37,921 nucleotides of DNA from Marinobacter piscis (GTDB lineage Bacteria > Pseudomonadota > Gammaproteobacteria > Pseudomonadales > Oleiphilaceae), in the NCBI RefSeq assembly GCF_007671655.1, contig NZ_VCGX01000006.1, positions 1 to 37,921 of the forward strand, in the 5' to 3' direction. Position 1 is the stretch's first letter. Each line of letters opens with the position of its first letter. The notes under the pieces are model-generated. The model made no database searches and was not told the DNA's origin. It worked only from the letters and a program-made list of their open reading frames with translations. The translations under genes and the position numbers were made by a program. Positions 14,482 through 24,402 of the stretch are shown here, piece after piece.

Positions 14482-16296
14482 TTATTTCTTGTTCGCACGC
14501 TTACGGTCGTTTTCTGTCAGGTGCTTCTTGCGCAGGCGAATCGACTTGGGAGTCACTTCAACCAGTTCATCGTCATCGATGAATTCCAGTGCCTGTTCAA
14601 GGGTAAACTTGATGGGCGGAACCAGGCCAATCACCTCGTCTTTGCCAGAGGCACGCATGTTGTCCAGCTTCTTGCCTTTGGTGGGGTTAATCACCAGATC
14701 ACTGTCACGACTGTGGATACCGCAAATCTGGCCTTCGTATACCTCCTGCCCCGGGTCAAGGAAAAGCTTGCCACGACTCTGGAGTGTTTCCAGAGAGTAG
14801 GTCAAAGCCGTGCCTTTTGCCATTGAGATCAGAACCCCGTTCTGCCGGCTGGTTACGCCGCCGTCTCCTTTAATAGGTCCGTAGTGGCTGAAGGTCGACG
14901 TAAGAATGCCTGTGCCCGACGTCATGGTGAGGAATGAGTTGCGGAAACCAATCAGTCCTCGTGCCGGGATGGTGTAATCCAGCCGGATCCGGCCCTTACC
15001 ATCCGGTACCATGTTGGTGAGCTCGCCCTTACGCAGCCCCATCTGCTCCATCAGAGGCCCCTGATGCTCTTCCTCAATGTCGACAATCACGTTTTCGTAG
15101 GGCTCGTGCGGCTCGCCGTCTACTTCCCGGATAACGACTTCCGGACGGCCAACGGCCAGCTCGAAGTTTTCACGGCGCATGTTCTCAATAAGAACGGAAA
15201 GGTGCAGTTCGCCACGCCCGGACACTTTGAACTTGTCTGCAGACTCGGTTTCTTCAACGCGCAAAGCGACGTTGTGCAGCAGCTCTTTTTCAAGGCGTTC
15301 TTTGATATTCCGGCTGGTGACGAACTTGCCTTCCTGACCACAGAAGGGGGAATCGTTAACCTGGAAGGTCATGGAGACTGTAGGCTCGTCTACCGTAAGC
15401 GCCGGCAATGCCTCAACGTTATTCATGTCGCACAGGGTGTCGGAGATGTACAGCGGGTCCAGACCACTGACACAGACAATATCGCCTGCCTGCGCATCAT
15501 CTACCTCTACCCGCTGCAGTCCGGAGTGCCCCATAATTTTGAGGATACGGCCCTGACGCTTTTTCCCGTCAGCCCCTATGGCAACCACCGGAGAGTTGGC
15601 TTTAACTTTGCCACGGGCAATTCGTCCAATGCCGATTACGCCCAGAAAGTTGTTGTAGTCAAGCTGCGAGATCTGCATCTGGAAAGGGCCGTCCGGATCA
15701 ACCGACGGCGCAGGCACATGGTCAACAATCGCCTGAAACACGGCGTCCATATTGTCTTCCAGGTTTTCGTGTTCCCAACCGGCAACGCCGTTCAGGGCAC
15801 TGGCGTAAACAATCGGGAAGTCCAGCTGCTCGTCCGTCGCCCCCAAAGCATCGAACAGGTCAAACACCTGCTCTACGACCCAGTCCGGACGTGCGCCCGG
15901 ACGGTCAATCTTGTTCACGACAACAATCGGACGCAGTCCGGCATCAAATGCTTTCTGGGTTACAAAGCGGGTTTGCGGCATGGGGCCGTCGATGGAATCC
16001 ACCACCAGCAGCACACAGTCCACCATGCTCATCACACGCTCTACTTCACCACCAAAATCCGCGTGGCCCGGAGTATCAACAATGTTGATGTTGTAATCGT
16101 TCCACTTGAGGGCGGTGTTCTTGGCCAGAATGGTAATTCCGCGCTCTTTTTCCTGATCGTCGGAATCCATGACGCGCTCGTTTTCGAGCTCTTTCCGGTC
16201 CAGCGTGCCTGAAAGGCGCAGTAGCTTGTCTACAAGTGTGGTTTTACCATGGTCAACGTGGGCAATAATGGCAATATTACGAAGTTTTTCTATCAC
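14482..16296 (-). CDS. typA: translational GTPase TypA/BipA
   Basis: A 604-residue ribosome-associated GTPase of the EF-G/LepA class, implicated in 50S assembly, cold growth and stress. G motifs are [10 protein letters not shown] (P-loop, near residue 12), [14 protein letters not shown] (switch II region) and [10 protein letters not shown] (base recognition). A beta-barrel domain II, EF-G-like domains III and V, and the BipA-specific C-terminal domain ending in a basic tail (KRANKK) follow. I chose GTG at 16296, giving [17 protein letters not shown], because AGGA lies eight bases upstream; a longer frame from 16371 adds 25 residues not expected in the family. A long leader with a strong hairpin (16420-16453) precedes it. 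Confidence 0.95.
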   Translation of the reverse strand: MIEKLRNIAIIAHVDHGKTTLVDKLLRLSGTLDRKELENERVMDSDDQEKERGITILAKNTALKWNDYNINIVDTPGHADFGGEVERVMSMVDCVLLVVDSIDGPMPQTRFVTQKAFDAGLRPIVVVNKIDRPGARPDWVVEQVFDLFDALGATDEQLDFPIVYASALNGVAGWEHENLEDNMDAVFQAIVDHVPAPSVDPDGPFQMQISQLDYNNFLGVIGIGRIARGKVKANSPVVAIGADGKKRQGRILKIMGHSGLQRVEVDDAQAGDIVCVSGLDPLYISDTLCDMNNVEALPALTVDEPTVSMTFQVNDSPFCGQEGKFVTSRNIKERLEKELLHNVALRVEETESADKFKVSGRGELHLSVLIENMRRENFELAVGRPEVVIREVDGEPHEPYENVIVDIEEEHQGPLMEQMGLRKGELTNMVPDGKGRIRLDYTIPARGLIGFRNSFLTMTSGTGILTSTFSHYGPIKGDGGVTSRQNGVLISMAKGTALTYSLETLQSRGKLFLDPGQEVYEGQICGIHSRDSDLVINPTKGKKLDNMRASGKDEVIGLVPPIKFTLEQALEFIDDDELVEVTPKSIRLRKKHLTENDRKRANKK

Positions 16297-16734
16297 AAAT
16301 TTAATCCTGCGGCATGCACTCAATGACCTGAGAGGGTCGTTCCCGGGCGTCACCCGTACATGCCTTCTCAAATCCGTAAAATGAACTCATCCACCAGAGC
16401 CTGGCGGCCTGGCGCCTCACATGTAACACCCGGACCAAGAATCCGGGTACATGCGGAGAAAATGAAGCGGCACGCAGTATAGCGAAAACCCCGCGCCGTT
16501 TATATGAAGAAGAACGCCTATTTTTTAATCGTGATCTTATCTCCAACTATATCATGTTTACCCTCTCCCTCCTGATTTTTAACTCCTGCAACACCGAAAT
16601 TTGAAGGTAAGAATCCGCTGCTTTTGTTAAGCTGCGCAGACCAGAAAAACAGACCGGAACTCAGCCCCGCAGCATTGTCCGGAACACTGATCACGAATTC
16701 GCCCGCGGCGCGGGATTACTTACGGAGCACGCAC
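16297..16734. other. 438-bp divergent intergenic region between typA and glnA
   Basis: No gene is seen here. On the minus strand, a TATACT hexamer at 16481-16476 is a possible typA -10 with a poor -35 (TATAAA, 17-bp spacer), followed by the hairpin at 16420-16453. On the plus side, the glnA-proximal part has a 5-bp GC hairpin (CCCGC-GGC-GCGGG, 16702-16714) ten bases before the Shine-Dalgarno GGAG. I searched by eye for a sigma-54 GG-N10-GC promoter and NtrC-type sites before glnA and found none convincing. Confidence 0.5.
16420..16453 (-). promoter_or_regulatory. bulged 12-bp hairpin in the typA 5' leader
   Basis: On the minus strand, CATGT plus ACCCGGA-type arms pair across a 7-nt loop. There are five outer base pairs (16420-16424 with 16449-16453) and seven inner pairs (16428-16434 with 16442-16448), with a 3-nt bulge on one side. 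It lies about 124 nt upstream of the typA GTG and just after a possible -10. No T-run follows, so it is not a simple terminator. Confidence 0.5.
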
Positions 16735-18138
16735 ATGTCCAAGACAGTTAGTTTGATTAACGAGTACGAAGTCAAATGGGTTGACCTGCGCTTCACTGAC
16801 AGCCGCGGTAAAGAGCAGCATGTCACTATGCCGGCAACCGAAGTAGACGAAGACTTCTTTACGGAAGGCAAGATGTTTGACGGTTCTTCCATCGCGGGCT
16901 GGAAGGGCATTAACGAGTCCGACATGATCCTCATGCCAGATGACAGCAGCTCCGTTCTTGACCCCTTTACCGAAGAAAGCACCGTCAACATCACCTGCGA
17001 TATCGTCGAACCCTCAACCATGCAGGGCTACGAGCGCGACCCGCGTTCGGTTGCGCAACGGGCTGAAGAGTACCTCAAATCCACCGGCACGGCAGATGGC
17101 GCCCTGTTTGGTCCGGAGCCGGAGTTCTTCATCTTTGATTCCGTAAGATGGAAAACCGACATGCAGGGCTCCATGTACGAGCTCCACTCCGAAGAGGCTG
17201 CCTGGGTATCCGGTGATGATTTCAATCGTAATAATATTGGCCACCGCCCGGGCGTAAAGGGTGGCTACTTTCCGGTGCCGCCAGTGGACAGCCTGCACGA
17301 CCTGCGCGGCGCCATGTGTGCCGCCATGGAGTCGATGGGGCTGGAGATTGAAGTACACCACCACGAGGTGGGTACAGCCGGTCAGTGCGAGATAGGCGTG
17401 GGCCCCAATACACTGACCAAAAAAGCCGACGAAGTGCAGATTCTTAAATACTGCGTACATAACGTTGCCCATGCCTATGGCAAGACAGCCACTTTTATGC
17501 CCAAGCCGGTGGTGGGCGATAACGGCTCTGGCATGCACGTACATATGAGCCTGAACAAAGATGGCAAGAACCTGTTTGCTGGTGACAGCTACGCCGGCCT
17601 GAGTGAAATGGCGCTGTTTTACATTGGCGGTATTATCAAGCACGCCAAAGCCATTAACGCCTTCACCAACCCGGCCACCAACAGTTACAAGCGCCTGGTC
17701 CCGGGTTACGAAGCACCGGTTATGCTGGCGTACTCGGCTCGTAACCGTTCAGCCTCTATCCGCATCCCTTATGTCACCAGCCCGAAAGCCCGTCGTGTTG
17801 AAGTTCGCTTTCCGGACGCAGCCGCCAACCCGTATCTGGCATTCGCAGCACTGATGATGGCAGGGCTCGACGGCATCCAGAACAAAATTCACCCGGGCGA
17901 TGCCATGGATAAGGACCTGTACGACCTGCCAAAGGAAGAGGCCCTGAGCATCCCGCAGGTTGCTACTACGCTTCAGGAAGCCCTGGAAGCATTGAAAGAA
18001 GACCATGAATTTCTGACTCGCGGCAGCGTATTTACCGAAGATATGATTGAGGGTTACATTGCACTTAAAGAGGGTGAAGTGGAGCAATTAAACATGACCA
18101 CGCACCCGGTGGAGTTCGAGCTTTACTACTCCTGCTGA
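16735..18138 (+). CDS. glnA: type I glutamine synthetase
   Basis: A 467-residue dodecameric enzyme condensing glutamate and ammonia with ATP. Visible signatures are FDGSSIAGW near the N-terminus, EPEFFIFD, the ATP-binding region beginning [31 protein letters not shown] and RIPYV. The adenylylation tyrosine is Tyr396 in DKDLYDLP, so it is the GSI-beta form regulated by GlnE, whose gene is at 6091-8994. ATG at 16735 gives [15 protein letters not shown], the canonical start, with GGAG eight bases upstream; a longer in-frame start at 16624 has no family support. A strong terminator follows immediately. ntrB/ntrC are not in the window; the next gene encodes a DUF4124 protein. Confidence 0.97.
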   Translation: MSKTVSLINEYEVKWVDLRFTDSRGKEQHVTMPATEVDEDFFTEGKMFDGSSIAGWKGINESDMILMPDDSSSVLDPFTEESTVNITCDIVEPSTMQGYERDPRSVAQRAEEYLKSTGTADGALFGPEPEFFIFDSVRWKTDMQGSMYELHSEEAAWVSGDDFNRNNIGHRPGVKGGYFPVPPVDSLHDLRGAMCAAMESMGLEIEVHHHEVGTAGQCEIGVGPNTLTKKADEVQILKYCVHNVAHAYGKTATFMPKPVVGDNGSGMHVHMSLNKDGKNLFAGDSYAGLSEMALFYIGGIIKHAKAINAFTNPATNSYKRLVPGYEAPVMLAYSARNRSASIRIPYVTSPKARRVEVRFPDAAANPYLAFAALMMAGLDGIQNKIHPGDAMDKDLYDLPKEEALSIPQVATTLQEALEALKEDHEFLTRGSVFTEDMIEGYIALKEGEVEQLNMTTHPVEFELYYSC

Positions 18139-18145
18139 AGTCAGA

Positions 18146-18168
18146 CCCCGCCCGGTGCGGGGTTTTTT
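18146..18168 (+). terminator. intrinsic terminator after glnA
   Basis: CCCCGC pairs with GCGGGG around a 5-nt loop and is followed by six Ts, eight bases past the glnA stop. Confidence 0.92.
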
Positions 18169-18195
18169 GTGACCCCAGACACAACGATGGCGGCC

Positions 18196-18220
18196 TTAAC
18201 GATATGTAACCATCCTTAAC
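18196..18220 (+). promoter_or_regulatory. three 10-bp-phased TAAC direct repeats (candidate activator site)
   Basis: TTAAC at 18196, GTAAC at 18206 and TTAAC at 18216 recur at exactly 10-bp intervals; the outer two extend to CCTTAACG copies 20 bp apart. The array ends 11 bp before a good -35 element. Same-face tandem repeats of this kind are typical of OmpR/CpxR-class response-regulator sites. Which regulator, if any, binds is unknown. Confidence 0.45.
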
Positions 18221-18231
18221 GGATCAGTACA

Positions 18232-18260
18232 TTGAAAAGGGCCGCCCTGCCCCTGATAAT
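18232..18260 (+). promoter_or_regulatory. sigma-70 promoter for the DUF4124 gene
   Basis: TTGAAA (18232-18237) and GATAAT (18255-18260) are separated by exactly 17 bp, five of six matches in each hexamer. Transcription would start near 18267, giving a leader of about 23 nt before ATG 18290. Confidence 0.65.
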
Positions 18261-18289
18261 CAGACCAAACATTACAGCAGGCTGTTTTT

Positions 18290-18814
18290 ATGAACCCTAA
18301 GTTTGGTATCACAGCGGGGCTGATGCTCCTGCTCACGGGGCCGGTTGCGGCAGAGGTTTACCGCAACGTAGATGCTCAGGGGAATGTCACCTTTTCTGAT
18401 GAGCCCTCAGAAGGTGCCGAAACGGTAGACGTGAAGCCTGTTACCACCGTTACCCTGCCGAAACTACGGAATGTCCGGGAAACGGACAGGCTCCGGGAAG
18501 AGGTCGAGCAGGAAGGGTCTGCGTATGAGAGTGTGTCATTCATATACCCGGAAGACGGGCAGGCGTTTCACAGCGGCAATGGCAACATTCGCTTTGAAGT
18601 TCAAAGCACACCCGGGCTGCAGCCGGGTCACAAATACGAAGTAACCCTGGACGGCCAACCCGTCGGCCAGAGTTCGTCTGGATTTGTATCAGTCAGCAAT
18701 GTATTCCGGGGCACCCACGAAGCCGGGATTCATATTGTGGACAGTAATGGCGTTCAGGTTAAGACTGGCAACGCTATTCGCTTTACCGTGCACCGGCCCT
18801 CTGTTCAGAACTGA
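18290..18814 (+). CDS. secreted DUF4124 domain-containing protein
   Basis: A 174-residue protein with a signal peptide (hydrophobic residues 6-20, likely cut after VAA, near residue 21) and a DUF4124 segment immediately after it: EVYRNVDAQGNVTFSDEP matches the family pattern VYKWVDxxGxxxFSDxP. A charged, probably helical linker (RETDRLREEVEQE) leads to a beta-rich C-terminal domain from about residue 83 (SFIYPEDGQAFHSGNGNIRFEV to the end) that resembles an Ig-like sandwich. It is likely periplasmic. The molecular function is not known for the family. It sits behind the glnA terminator with its own promoter and a repeat array upstream, so it is regulated separately from glnA. Confidence 0.8.
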   Translation: MNPKFGITAGLMLLLTGPVAAEVYRNVDAQGNVTFSDEPSEGAETVDVKPVTTVTLPKLRNVRETDRLREEVEQEGSAYESVSFIYPEDGQAFHSGNGNIRFEVQSTPGLQPGHKYEVTLDGQPVGQSSSGFVSVSNVFRGTHEAGIHIVDSNGVQVKTGNAIRFTVHRPSVQN

Positions 18815-18850
18815 CCCCACTTGATGGCCAGGTTTTTCCTGCACGAAACA

Positions 18851-18880
18851 AAAGGCCCCTGAACAAGGGGCCTTAATTCA
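18851..18880 (-). terminator. terminator between ssb and the DUF4124 gene
   Basis: AAGGCCCCT and AGGGGCCTT form a perfect 9-bp stem with loop GAACA (18852-18874). On the minus strand it is followed by TTTTG-TTT, a good tract for ssb. On the plus strand the tail is only TTAATT, so it may act weakly for the DUF4124 gene too. Confidence 0.8.
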
Positions 18881-18915
18881 ACAGAGTTAGCTCAACAAGC
18901 TACAGAGACACCGAT

Positions 18916-19449
18916 CTAGAACGGTATGTCATCATCAAAGTCGTCAACCGGCTCGGGCATACTGCCGCCCTGGGCTGGCTGATTCTGGTTTTGGTTCTGG
19001 GCATAGCCACCTGACTGCGGCGGCTGGGACTGACTCTGAGCAGGTGCTGCCTGCTGCTGAGGGCGACCGGCTGGCGCTCCCTGGTTCATACCGGCATCAC
19101 CGCCGCGGCTGTCCAGCATCTGCATCTGGCCATTAATATCCACGACCACTTCTGTGGTGTACACATCCTGACCTTCGCGGTTCTGCCACTTGCGGGTTTG
19201 CAGCTTGCCCTCAATATAGACTTTGGAGCCTTTACGCAGGTACTGGCCGGCAATTTCCGCAACCTTTCCGAACATCACAATACGGTGCCACTCGGTTTTC
19301 GGTACCAGCTGGCCGGTCTGACGGTCCTTGTAACTTTCGTCGGTGGCAATGTTCATGTTCACGACGGCATTACCGTTCGGTGTATAACGGGTATCCGGAT
19401 CCTGACCCAGATTCCCGATAAGAATAACTTTGTTTACGCCTCTTGCCAT
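18916..19449 (-). CDS. ssb: single-stranded DNA-binding protein
   Basis: A 177-residue SSB. The OB-fold is at about residues 1-110 ([33 protein letters not shown] and [11 protein letters not shown] are diagnostic). A Gln/Pro/Gly/Asn-rich disordered linker runs from about 115 to 165, and the acidic tip DDFDDDIPF binds partners such as RecQ, RecG and PriA. It coats ssDNA as a tetramer in replication, repair and recombination. AGGAG precedes the ATG by six bases. The MFS gene ends 57 bp upstream on the same strand, so the two may be co-transcribed; uvrA lies beyond it in divergent orientation. No SOS box is evident upstream. Confidence 0.97.
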   Translation of the reverse strand: MARGVNKVILIGNLGQDPDTRYTPNGNAVVNMNIATDESYKDRQTGQLVPKTEWHRIVMFGKVAEIAGQYLRKGSKVYIEGKLQTRKWQNREGQDVYTTEVVVDINGQMQMLDSRGGDAGMNQGAPAGRPQQQAAPAQSQSQPPQSGGYAQNQNQNQPAQGGSMPEPVDDFDDDIPF

Positions 19450-19506
19450 GTTCTGCTCCTGATTCTGTTTTCTGCGACGCCCGCATTCCTTGCGAGCCTC
19501 CGGATT

Positions 19507-20877
19507 TCAAGAACGACTACTCGACCGGACAAAGGGAAAATCCGTGAGTAACGTCTCATCAAAGTGCTGTCGGTCCACCTTCAGATAAGCGGTAGCAGCG
19601 TTTTCTACAATCACTACATCCTGCACACCCGGCAAGCGGCGCAGACTGCCATCAACACTGTCGTACTGGTGGTCGACAGTATCCTGTAACTGTACCACGA
19701 AACCGGATGTGTGACTCGGCGCCGGCATCGTAAGCGCAACCAGTAGCCATAGTGCGAGAACGATTACCATAAACCAGACCACACCTTCAGTTCCAACCTG
19801 CTGCAGCAGGAAACCGCCAAAGGCCCCACCCAGAAACGCCCCCATAAACTGAGAGGTGGAGTAGACTCCCATGGCGGTGCCTTTGCTGGCCGCCGGTGCC
19901 TCTTTACTGATCAGGGATGGCAGGCTGGCCTCCAGCAGATTAAAGGCCATAAAGAAGAAAAACATCACAGCCCAGGCAATCACCAGGCTGTCTGACACAC
20001 CGGCCAGCCCCGCTGTTGCCATGGCAAGCAAGGCTATCGCGCCACACAACACGGGCTTCATCTTGCGCTTTTTCTCGCCAATAATAATAAACGGCACCAT
20101 GGCAAAAAACGAGGTCAGCATCACACTCAGATAAAACCACCAGTGTGAGCTACTGGCTAGCCCCAGCTGATCCTGCAAAATATTCGGAATCACCAGAAAC
20201 AGGGACGTCAGCACCAGGTGCAGTGCGAAAATGCCAAAATCCAGCCGCAGCAGGCGCCCGTCAGACAGCACCCGACCGAGCATGGCTTTTGCCGGATGTG
20301 TGTCCGCACTGACTTTGTGCTGGTGCGGCGTAGGTACTACACGGCTGACGATCACAAGCGCAATCATCGCCAGGGCCGCTGTGGCGTAGAAAATGCCGGA
20401 CAACCCCCACACCGAGCCTACCAACGGCCCAAGCACCAGAGAGACGGAAAACGACAGCCCGATAGAAATACCAACGGTGGCCATGCCTTTGGTGCGCTGC
20501 TCCTCCCGGGTAAGATCGCTGAGCAGTGCCATAAGCACACTGGCTATGGCTCCGGCCCCCTGCAGAATCCGGCCGGCGATAACCACGTATATGGAGTTGG
20601 TGGATCCGGCCAGTATGCTGCCGGCAGCAAACACGATCAGGCCAATGTAAATCATGCGCTTGCGGCCCACACGATCCGAGAGCAGACCAAAGGGAATCTG
20701 CAGTACTGCCTGGCTCAGGCCATAAGCGCCAATCGCCAGGCCCAGTAATGCCGGCGTGGAGCCATCAAGACCATCCCCCAGCAGCATGAATACCGGCATG
20801 ATCATGAACAGGCCCAGCATGCGTATGGCATACACGGAGGCCAGCGCAAATACGGAGCGCTTTTCCAGCGTATTCAT
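19507..20877 (-). CDS. YajR-like MFS transporter with C-terminal soluble domain
   Basis: A 456-residue major facilitator with twelve predicted helices. Motif A is visible as [16 protein letters not shown] in the loop after TM2, and motif C-like glycine-rich SLVLGPLVG in TM5. This points to a proton-coupled drug/metabolite exporter. After TM12 a soluble domain of about 60 residues follows ([24 protein letters not shown]...), whose beta-strand pattern resembles the ferredoxin-like YAM domain of E. coli YajR. I selected ATG at 20877 ([12 protein letters not shown]), preceded by GGAGGAG, over a start at 21162 that would add 95 residues with no similarity and overlap uvrA. The uvrA-MFS-ssb order recalls Pseudomonas. 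Substrate unknown. Confidence 0.87.
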   Translation of the reverse strand: MNTLEKRSVFALASVYAIRMLGLFMIMPVFMLLGDGLDGSTPALLGLAIGAYGLSQAVLQIPFGLLSDRVGRKRMIYIGLIVFAAGSILAGSTNSIYVVIAGRILQGAGAIASVLMALLSDLTREEQRTKGMATVGISIGLSFSVSLVLGPLVGSVWGLSGIFYATAALAMIALVIVSRVVPTPHQHKVSADTHPAKAMLGRVLSDGRLLRLDFGIFALHLVLTSLFLVIPNILQDQLGLASSSHWWFYLSVMLTSFFAMVPFIIIGEKKRKMKPVLCGAIALLAMATAGLAGVSDSLVIAWAVMFFFFMAFNLLEASLPSLISKEAPAASKGTAMGVYSTSQFMGAFLGGAFGGFLLQQVGTEGVVWFMVIVLALWLLVALTMPAPSHTSGFVVQLQDTVDHQYDSVDGSLRRLPGVQDVVIVENAATAYLKVDRQHFDETLLTDFPFVRSSSRS

Positions 20878-21019
20878 GATGGTGAGCTCCTCCTTCGGAG
20901 TTGAATGCATGGCCTTGAGATAACATCTCTTTAACAGGCGGCGCATTGTAACAGAAGGTCCTTCACCGGGGGACAGCGACCACTTGATCAACCGTTTCGC
21001 CGCGGCCGCTGTAACGGGG

Positions 21020-21025
21020 TATAAT
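21020..21025 (+). promoter_or_regulatory. candidate -10 element for uvrA
   Basis: A perfect TATAAT lies 28 bp before the uvrA start codon. The best -35 is TTCGCC at 20996-21001 with an 18-bp spacer, only a half match. No CTG-N10-CAG LexA box overlaps it. Confidence 0.4.
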
Positions 21026-21052
21026 TGACGTTTTTTCTCTACGCGAGGTGTT

Positions 21053-23887
21053 ATGGACCATATCCAGATCAAAGGGGCACGTACCCACAACCTGCAGAAT
21101 ATCGACCTGGATATCCCAAGGGACAAGCTGATTGTTATCACCGGGCTATCAGGCTCAGGCAAATCTTCCCTGGCCTTCGATACACTCTATGCGGAAGGCC
21201 AGCGGCGCTACGTGGAATCACTGTCCACCTACGCCCGCCAGTTTCTCTCCATGATGGAGAAGCCTGATATCGACCACATTGAAGGTCTGTCCCCTGCCAT
21301 CTCCATCGAGCAGAAATCCACCTCCCATAACCCCCGGTCGACGGTAGGAACCATCACCGAGATTTACGACTATCTGCGGCTGCTGTTTGCCCGGGCGGGC
21401 GAACCACGCTGCCCGGACCACGGCCAGCCTCTGGAAGCCCAGACTATCAGCCAGATGGTTGACCAGGTTCTGGCCATGCCCGAAGCCAGCAAACTGATGA
21501 TTCTGGCGCCGGTCATCCGGGATCGTAAAGGCGAACACCTTCAGGTTATTGAGACCATGCGTAGCCAGGGGTTTATCCGTCTACGGGTTGACGGCACTGT
21601 CTATGATATCGACGACGTTCCCTCCCTCGACAAAAAACGCAAACACCAAATCGATGTGGTGGTTGACCGCTTCAAGGTAAAGCCCGGCCTGGAGCAGCGG
21701 CTTGCCGAGAGTTTTGAGACCGCACTGGGGCTTGCCGACGGCATCGCACTGGTTGCTCCCATGGACGCCGACAGCGATGGCGAAGAACAGACGTTTTCTG
21801 CGAAGTATGCCTGCACTCAGTGCGGCTATGCGCTGAGCGAGCTGGAACCCAAGCTGTTCTCCTTCAACAGCCCGGCCGGCGCCTGCCCGACCTGTGACGG
21901 CCTGGGTGTCAAACAGTTCTTTGATGCAGATAAACTTGTTCAGCACCCGGAGTCCACCATTGCCGCAGGCGCCATCAAAGGCTGGGATCGTCGGGCCGTG
22001 TATTACTTCCAGATGCTGGGAAGCATTGCCGAGCATTATGGTATGGACCTGGATACGCCCTGGCAGGAGTTTCCGGAGGATTTCCGCACCCTCTTACTGT
22101 TCGGATCCGGCGCCGAGGAAATACCTTTTCGTTATGTGAACTCCCGTGGCCATATCATGGAAAGATCACATACATTCGAAGGCATTATCCCCAACCTTGA
22201 GCGTCGCTACCGGGAAACCGATTCCCAGAGCGTAAGGGAAGAACTGGCCCGCAACCTCAGCACTCAGCCCTGCAAGGCCTGCCATGGTTCCCGGCTGCGC
22301 CGCAGTGCCCGCCATGTGTTCATTGAAGAGCGCAACCTGCCGGAAATCACCCACCTCCCCATCGGAGAGGCCTACACCTATTTCGACACTCTTGAACTTC
22401 CCGGTCGCAAAGGGGAGATTGCCGAGAAAATCACCCGGGAAATACACCAGCGGCTTGAGTTTCTCGTCAACGTAGGGCTTGAGTACCTGACGCTGGAGCG
22501 TAGTGCCGACACTCTTTCCGGCGGCGAGGCCCAGCGTATCCGGCTTGCAAGTCAGATTGGCGCTGGTCTGGTGGGCGTTATGTATATTCTCGACGAGCCT
22601 TCCATCGGCTTGCATCAGCGCGACAACGACCGACTGCTACGCACCCTCACCCATCTTCGCGACCTGGGCAACACCGTGATTGTTGTCGAGCACGACGAGG
22701 ATGCCATTCGCTCCGCCGATCATGTTATCGACATAGGCCCGGGCGCGGGGGTGCATGGGGGGAAGGTGATAGCACAGGGAACGCCGGCGCAGATCCTTGC
22801 GACGCCCGAATCACTTACCGGGCAGTACCTGACCGGCGCCAAAGAGATCGCCATCCCGGACACCCGGCATACGGGTAATGGCCAGACGCTCACCCTGACT
22901 GGCGCAACCGGAAACAACCTGAAAAACGTGACCCTGAATCTGCCACTGGGGGTGATGACCTGCATAACCGGCGTGTCAGGCTCTGGCAAGTCAACGCTGA
23001 TCAACAGCACTCTGTACCCGATTGCAGCCACTCAACTAAACAAAGCCACCAGCCTCAGCCATGCGCCCTATACCGACCTCAAAGGCCTGGACAACCTGGA
23101 TAAGGTCATCGACATTGACCAAAGCCCCATCGGCCGCACCCCAAGGTCTAACCCGGCCACTTATACGGGGATCTTCACCCCTGTCCGGGAATTATTTGCC
23201 GGCACTCAGGAAGCCAGATCCAGGGGCTACAAGCCGGGGCGCTTCTCGTTCAACGTTAAGGGTGGTCGCTGTGAAGCCTGCCAGGGGGACGGCCTGATCA
23301 AGGTCGAAATGCACTTCCTCCCGGACGTGTATGTTCCCTGTGATGTATGCAAAGGCAAACGTTATAACCGGGAAACCCTGGAGGTCCGGTACAAAGGCAA
23401 AAACATCAGCGAAGTGCTGGATATGACGGTTGAAGAAGGCCGGGAGTTCTTTGACGCTGTACCGTTTCTTGCCCGTAAGCTGCAAACCCTGATGGATGTC
23501 GGGCTTTCCTACATACGTCTGGGCCAAAGTGCCATTACGTTGTCTGGTGGTGAAGCCCAGCGGGTAAAGCTTGCCAAAGAGCTCTCAAAGCGGGATACCG
23601 GAAAGACCCTGTACATATTGGACGAGCCCACCACAGGGTTACACTTCTACGATATCCAGCAATTGCTGAACGTGCTGCAACGGCTCAGGGACCATGGCAA
23701 TACGGTTGTCGTTATTGAGCACAACCTGGATGTCATCAAAACCGCGGATTGGGTCATTGACCTGGGGCCGGAAGGCGGCTCAGGCGGGGGTCAGATTATA
23801 GCCGAAGGTACACCTGAACAGGTGGCTGCAAGCCCTGGCTCCCACACCGGCCATTACCTTAAACCTGTACTGACGCGCCCGGACTGA
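21053..23887 (+). CDS. uvrA: excinuclease ABC subunit A
   Basis: A 944-residue ATPase that recognises DNA damage with UvrB in nucleotide excision repair. It has the duplicated ABC architecture: Walker [11 protein letters not shown] at residues 31-40 and [10 protein letters not shown] near 641, with signatures LSGGEAQRI near 488 and LSGGEAQRV near 833. Two zinc-binding modules are intact: C254-x2-C257 with CPTC about 20 residues later in the first half, and CEAC...CDVC in the second half. Length is standard (E. coli 940). ATG 21053 has GAGG five bases upstream. It is divergent from the MFS/ssb pair and is followed by a bidirectional terminator shared with rplQ. Confidence 0.98.
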   Translation: MDHIQIKGARTHNLQNIDLDIPRDKLIVITGLSGSGKSSLAFDTLYAEGQRRYVESLSTYARQFLSMMEKPDIDHIEGLSPAISIEQKSTSHNPRSTVGTITEIYDYLRLLFARAGEPRCPDHGQPLEAQTISQMVDQVLAMPEASKLMILAPVIRDRKGEHLQVIETMRSQGFIRLRVDGTVYDIDDVPSLDKKRKHQIDVVVDRFKVKPGLEQRLAESFETALGLADGIALVAPMDADSDGEEQTFSAKYACTQCGYALSELEPKLFSFNSPAGACPTCDGLGVKQFFDADKLVQHPESTIAAGAIKGWDRRAVYYFQMLGSIAEHYGMDLDTPWQEFPEDFRTLLLFGSGAEEIPFRYVNSRGHIMERSHTFEGIIPNLERRYRETDSQSVREELARNLSTQPCKACHGSRLRRSARHVFIEERNLPEITHLPIGEAYTYFDTLELPGRKGEIAEKITREIHQRLEFLVNVGLEYLTLERSADTLSGGEAQRIRLASQIGAGLVGVMYILDEPSIGLHQRDNDRLLRTLTHLRDLGNTVIVVEHDEDAIRSADHVIDIGPGAGVHGGKVIAQGTPAQILATPESLTGQYLTGAKEIAIPDTRHTGNGQTLTLTGATGNNLKNVTLNLPLGVMTCITGVSGSGKSTLINSTLYPIAATQLNKATSLSHAPYTDLKGLDNLDKVIDIDQSPIGRTPRSNPATYTGIFTPVRELFAGTQEARSRGYKPGRFSFNVKGGRCEACQGDGLIKVEMHFLPDVYVPCDVCKGKRYNRETLEVRYKGKNISEVLDMTVEEGREFFDAVPFLARKLQTLMDVGLSYIRLGQSAITLSGGEAQRVKLAKELSKRDTGKTLYILDEPTTGLHFYDIQQLLNVLQRLRDHGNTVVVIEHNLDVIKTADWVIDLGPEGGSGGGQIIAEGTPEQVAASPGSHTGHYLKPVLTRPD

Positions 23888-23920
23888 GGCGCGGGCTTCC
23901 CCCTTCTGGAATTACGGACA

Positions 23921-23961
23921 CAAAAAAGCCGGAGACTTCGATGAAGACTCCGGCTTTTTTG
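23921..23961. terminator. strong bidirectional terminator between uvrA and rplQ
   Basis: AAAAAAGCCGGAG (23922-23934) pairs perfectly with CTCCGGCTTTTTT (23948-23960); the inner CTTC and GAAG can extend the stem. It has A-run and T-run flanks and can end uvrA on the plus strand and the ribosomal alpha operon on the minus strand. Confidence 0.93.
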
Positions 23962-23976
23962 TGACTTAAGACTAAC

Positions 23977-24369
23977 TCAGTCTTCGTCTACTTCTTCTGC
24001 TTCGATGTCCAACGGACGACCCACCAGTTCGACAAAGGCCATAGGGGCATTGTCGCCGGCACGGAAGCCACACTTCAGGATACGAAGATAGCCACCCGGA
24101 CGCTCGTTGTAGCGAGGACCAAGTTCGTTGAAGAGCTTGGCTACCGCTGCGTCGTCGCGAAGGCGAGAGAACGCCAGACGACGGTTTGCAACCGAATCAT
24201 TTTTTGCGAGCGTGATCAAAGGCTCTGCTACACGACGAAGCTCTTTTGCTTTCGGTAGCGTTGTTTTGATCAGCTCGTGATCAACCAGCGACGCAGTCAT
24301 GTTACGAAACATGGATTTGCGATGCGCGCTGGTCCTGCTGAATTTACGACCACTGTTACGATGACGCAT
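23977..24369 (-). CDS. rplQ: 50S ribosomal protein L17
   Basis: A 130-residue protein with the canonical N-terminus [18 protein letters not shown] and the conserved [20 protein letters not shown] stretch, ending in an acidic tail (EAEEVDED) slightly longer than the E. coli protein (127). It sits near the peptide exit tunnel of the large subunit. It is the last gene of the alpha operon, 33 bp behind rpoA, and is followed by the shared bidirectional terminator. Confidence 0.98.
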   Translation of the reverse strand: MRHRNSGRKFSRTSAHRKSMFRNMTASLVDHELIKTTLPKAKELRRVAEPLITLAKNDSVANRRLAFSRLRDDAAVAKLFNELGPRYNERPGGYLRILKCGFRAGDNAPMAFVELVGRPLDIEAEEVDED

Positions 24370-24402
24370 TGCTCTGATTCCTTACCTTAAACTAATCGGC
24401 AA

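Noticed and set aside
16624..16734. N-terminal extension of glutamine synthetase
   Set aside because: The added 37 residues have no family counterpart, while ATG 16735 gives the canonical start with a GGAG at the right distance.
18189..18246. GGCGGCC/GGCCGCC inverted repeat before the DUF4124 gene
   Set aside because: The arms are 44 bp apart and GC-rich 7-mers; likely chance. The phased TAAC repeats in between are the better signal.
19507..21162. MFS gene extended to a 551-residue form
   Set aside because: The extra N-terminal 95 residues are not membrane-like, overlap the start of uvrA on the opposite strand, and a good ribosome-binding site precedes ATG 20877.
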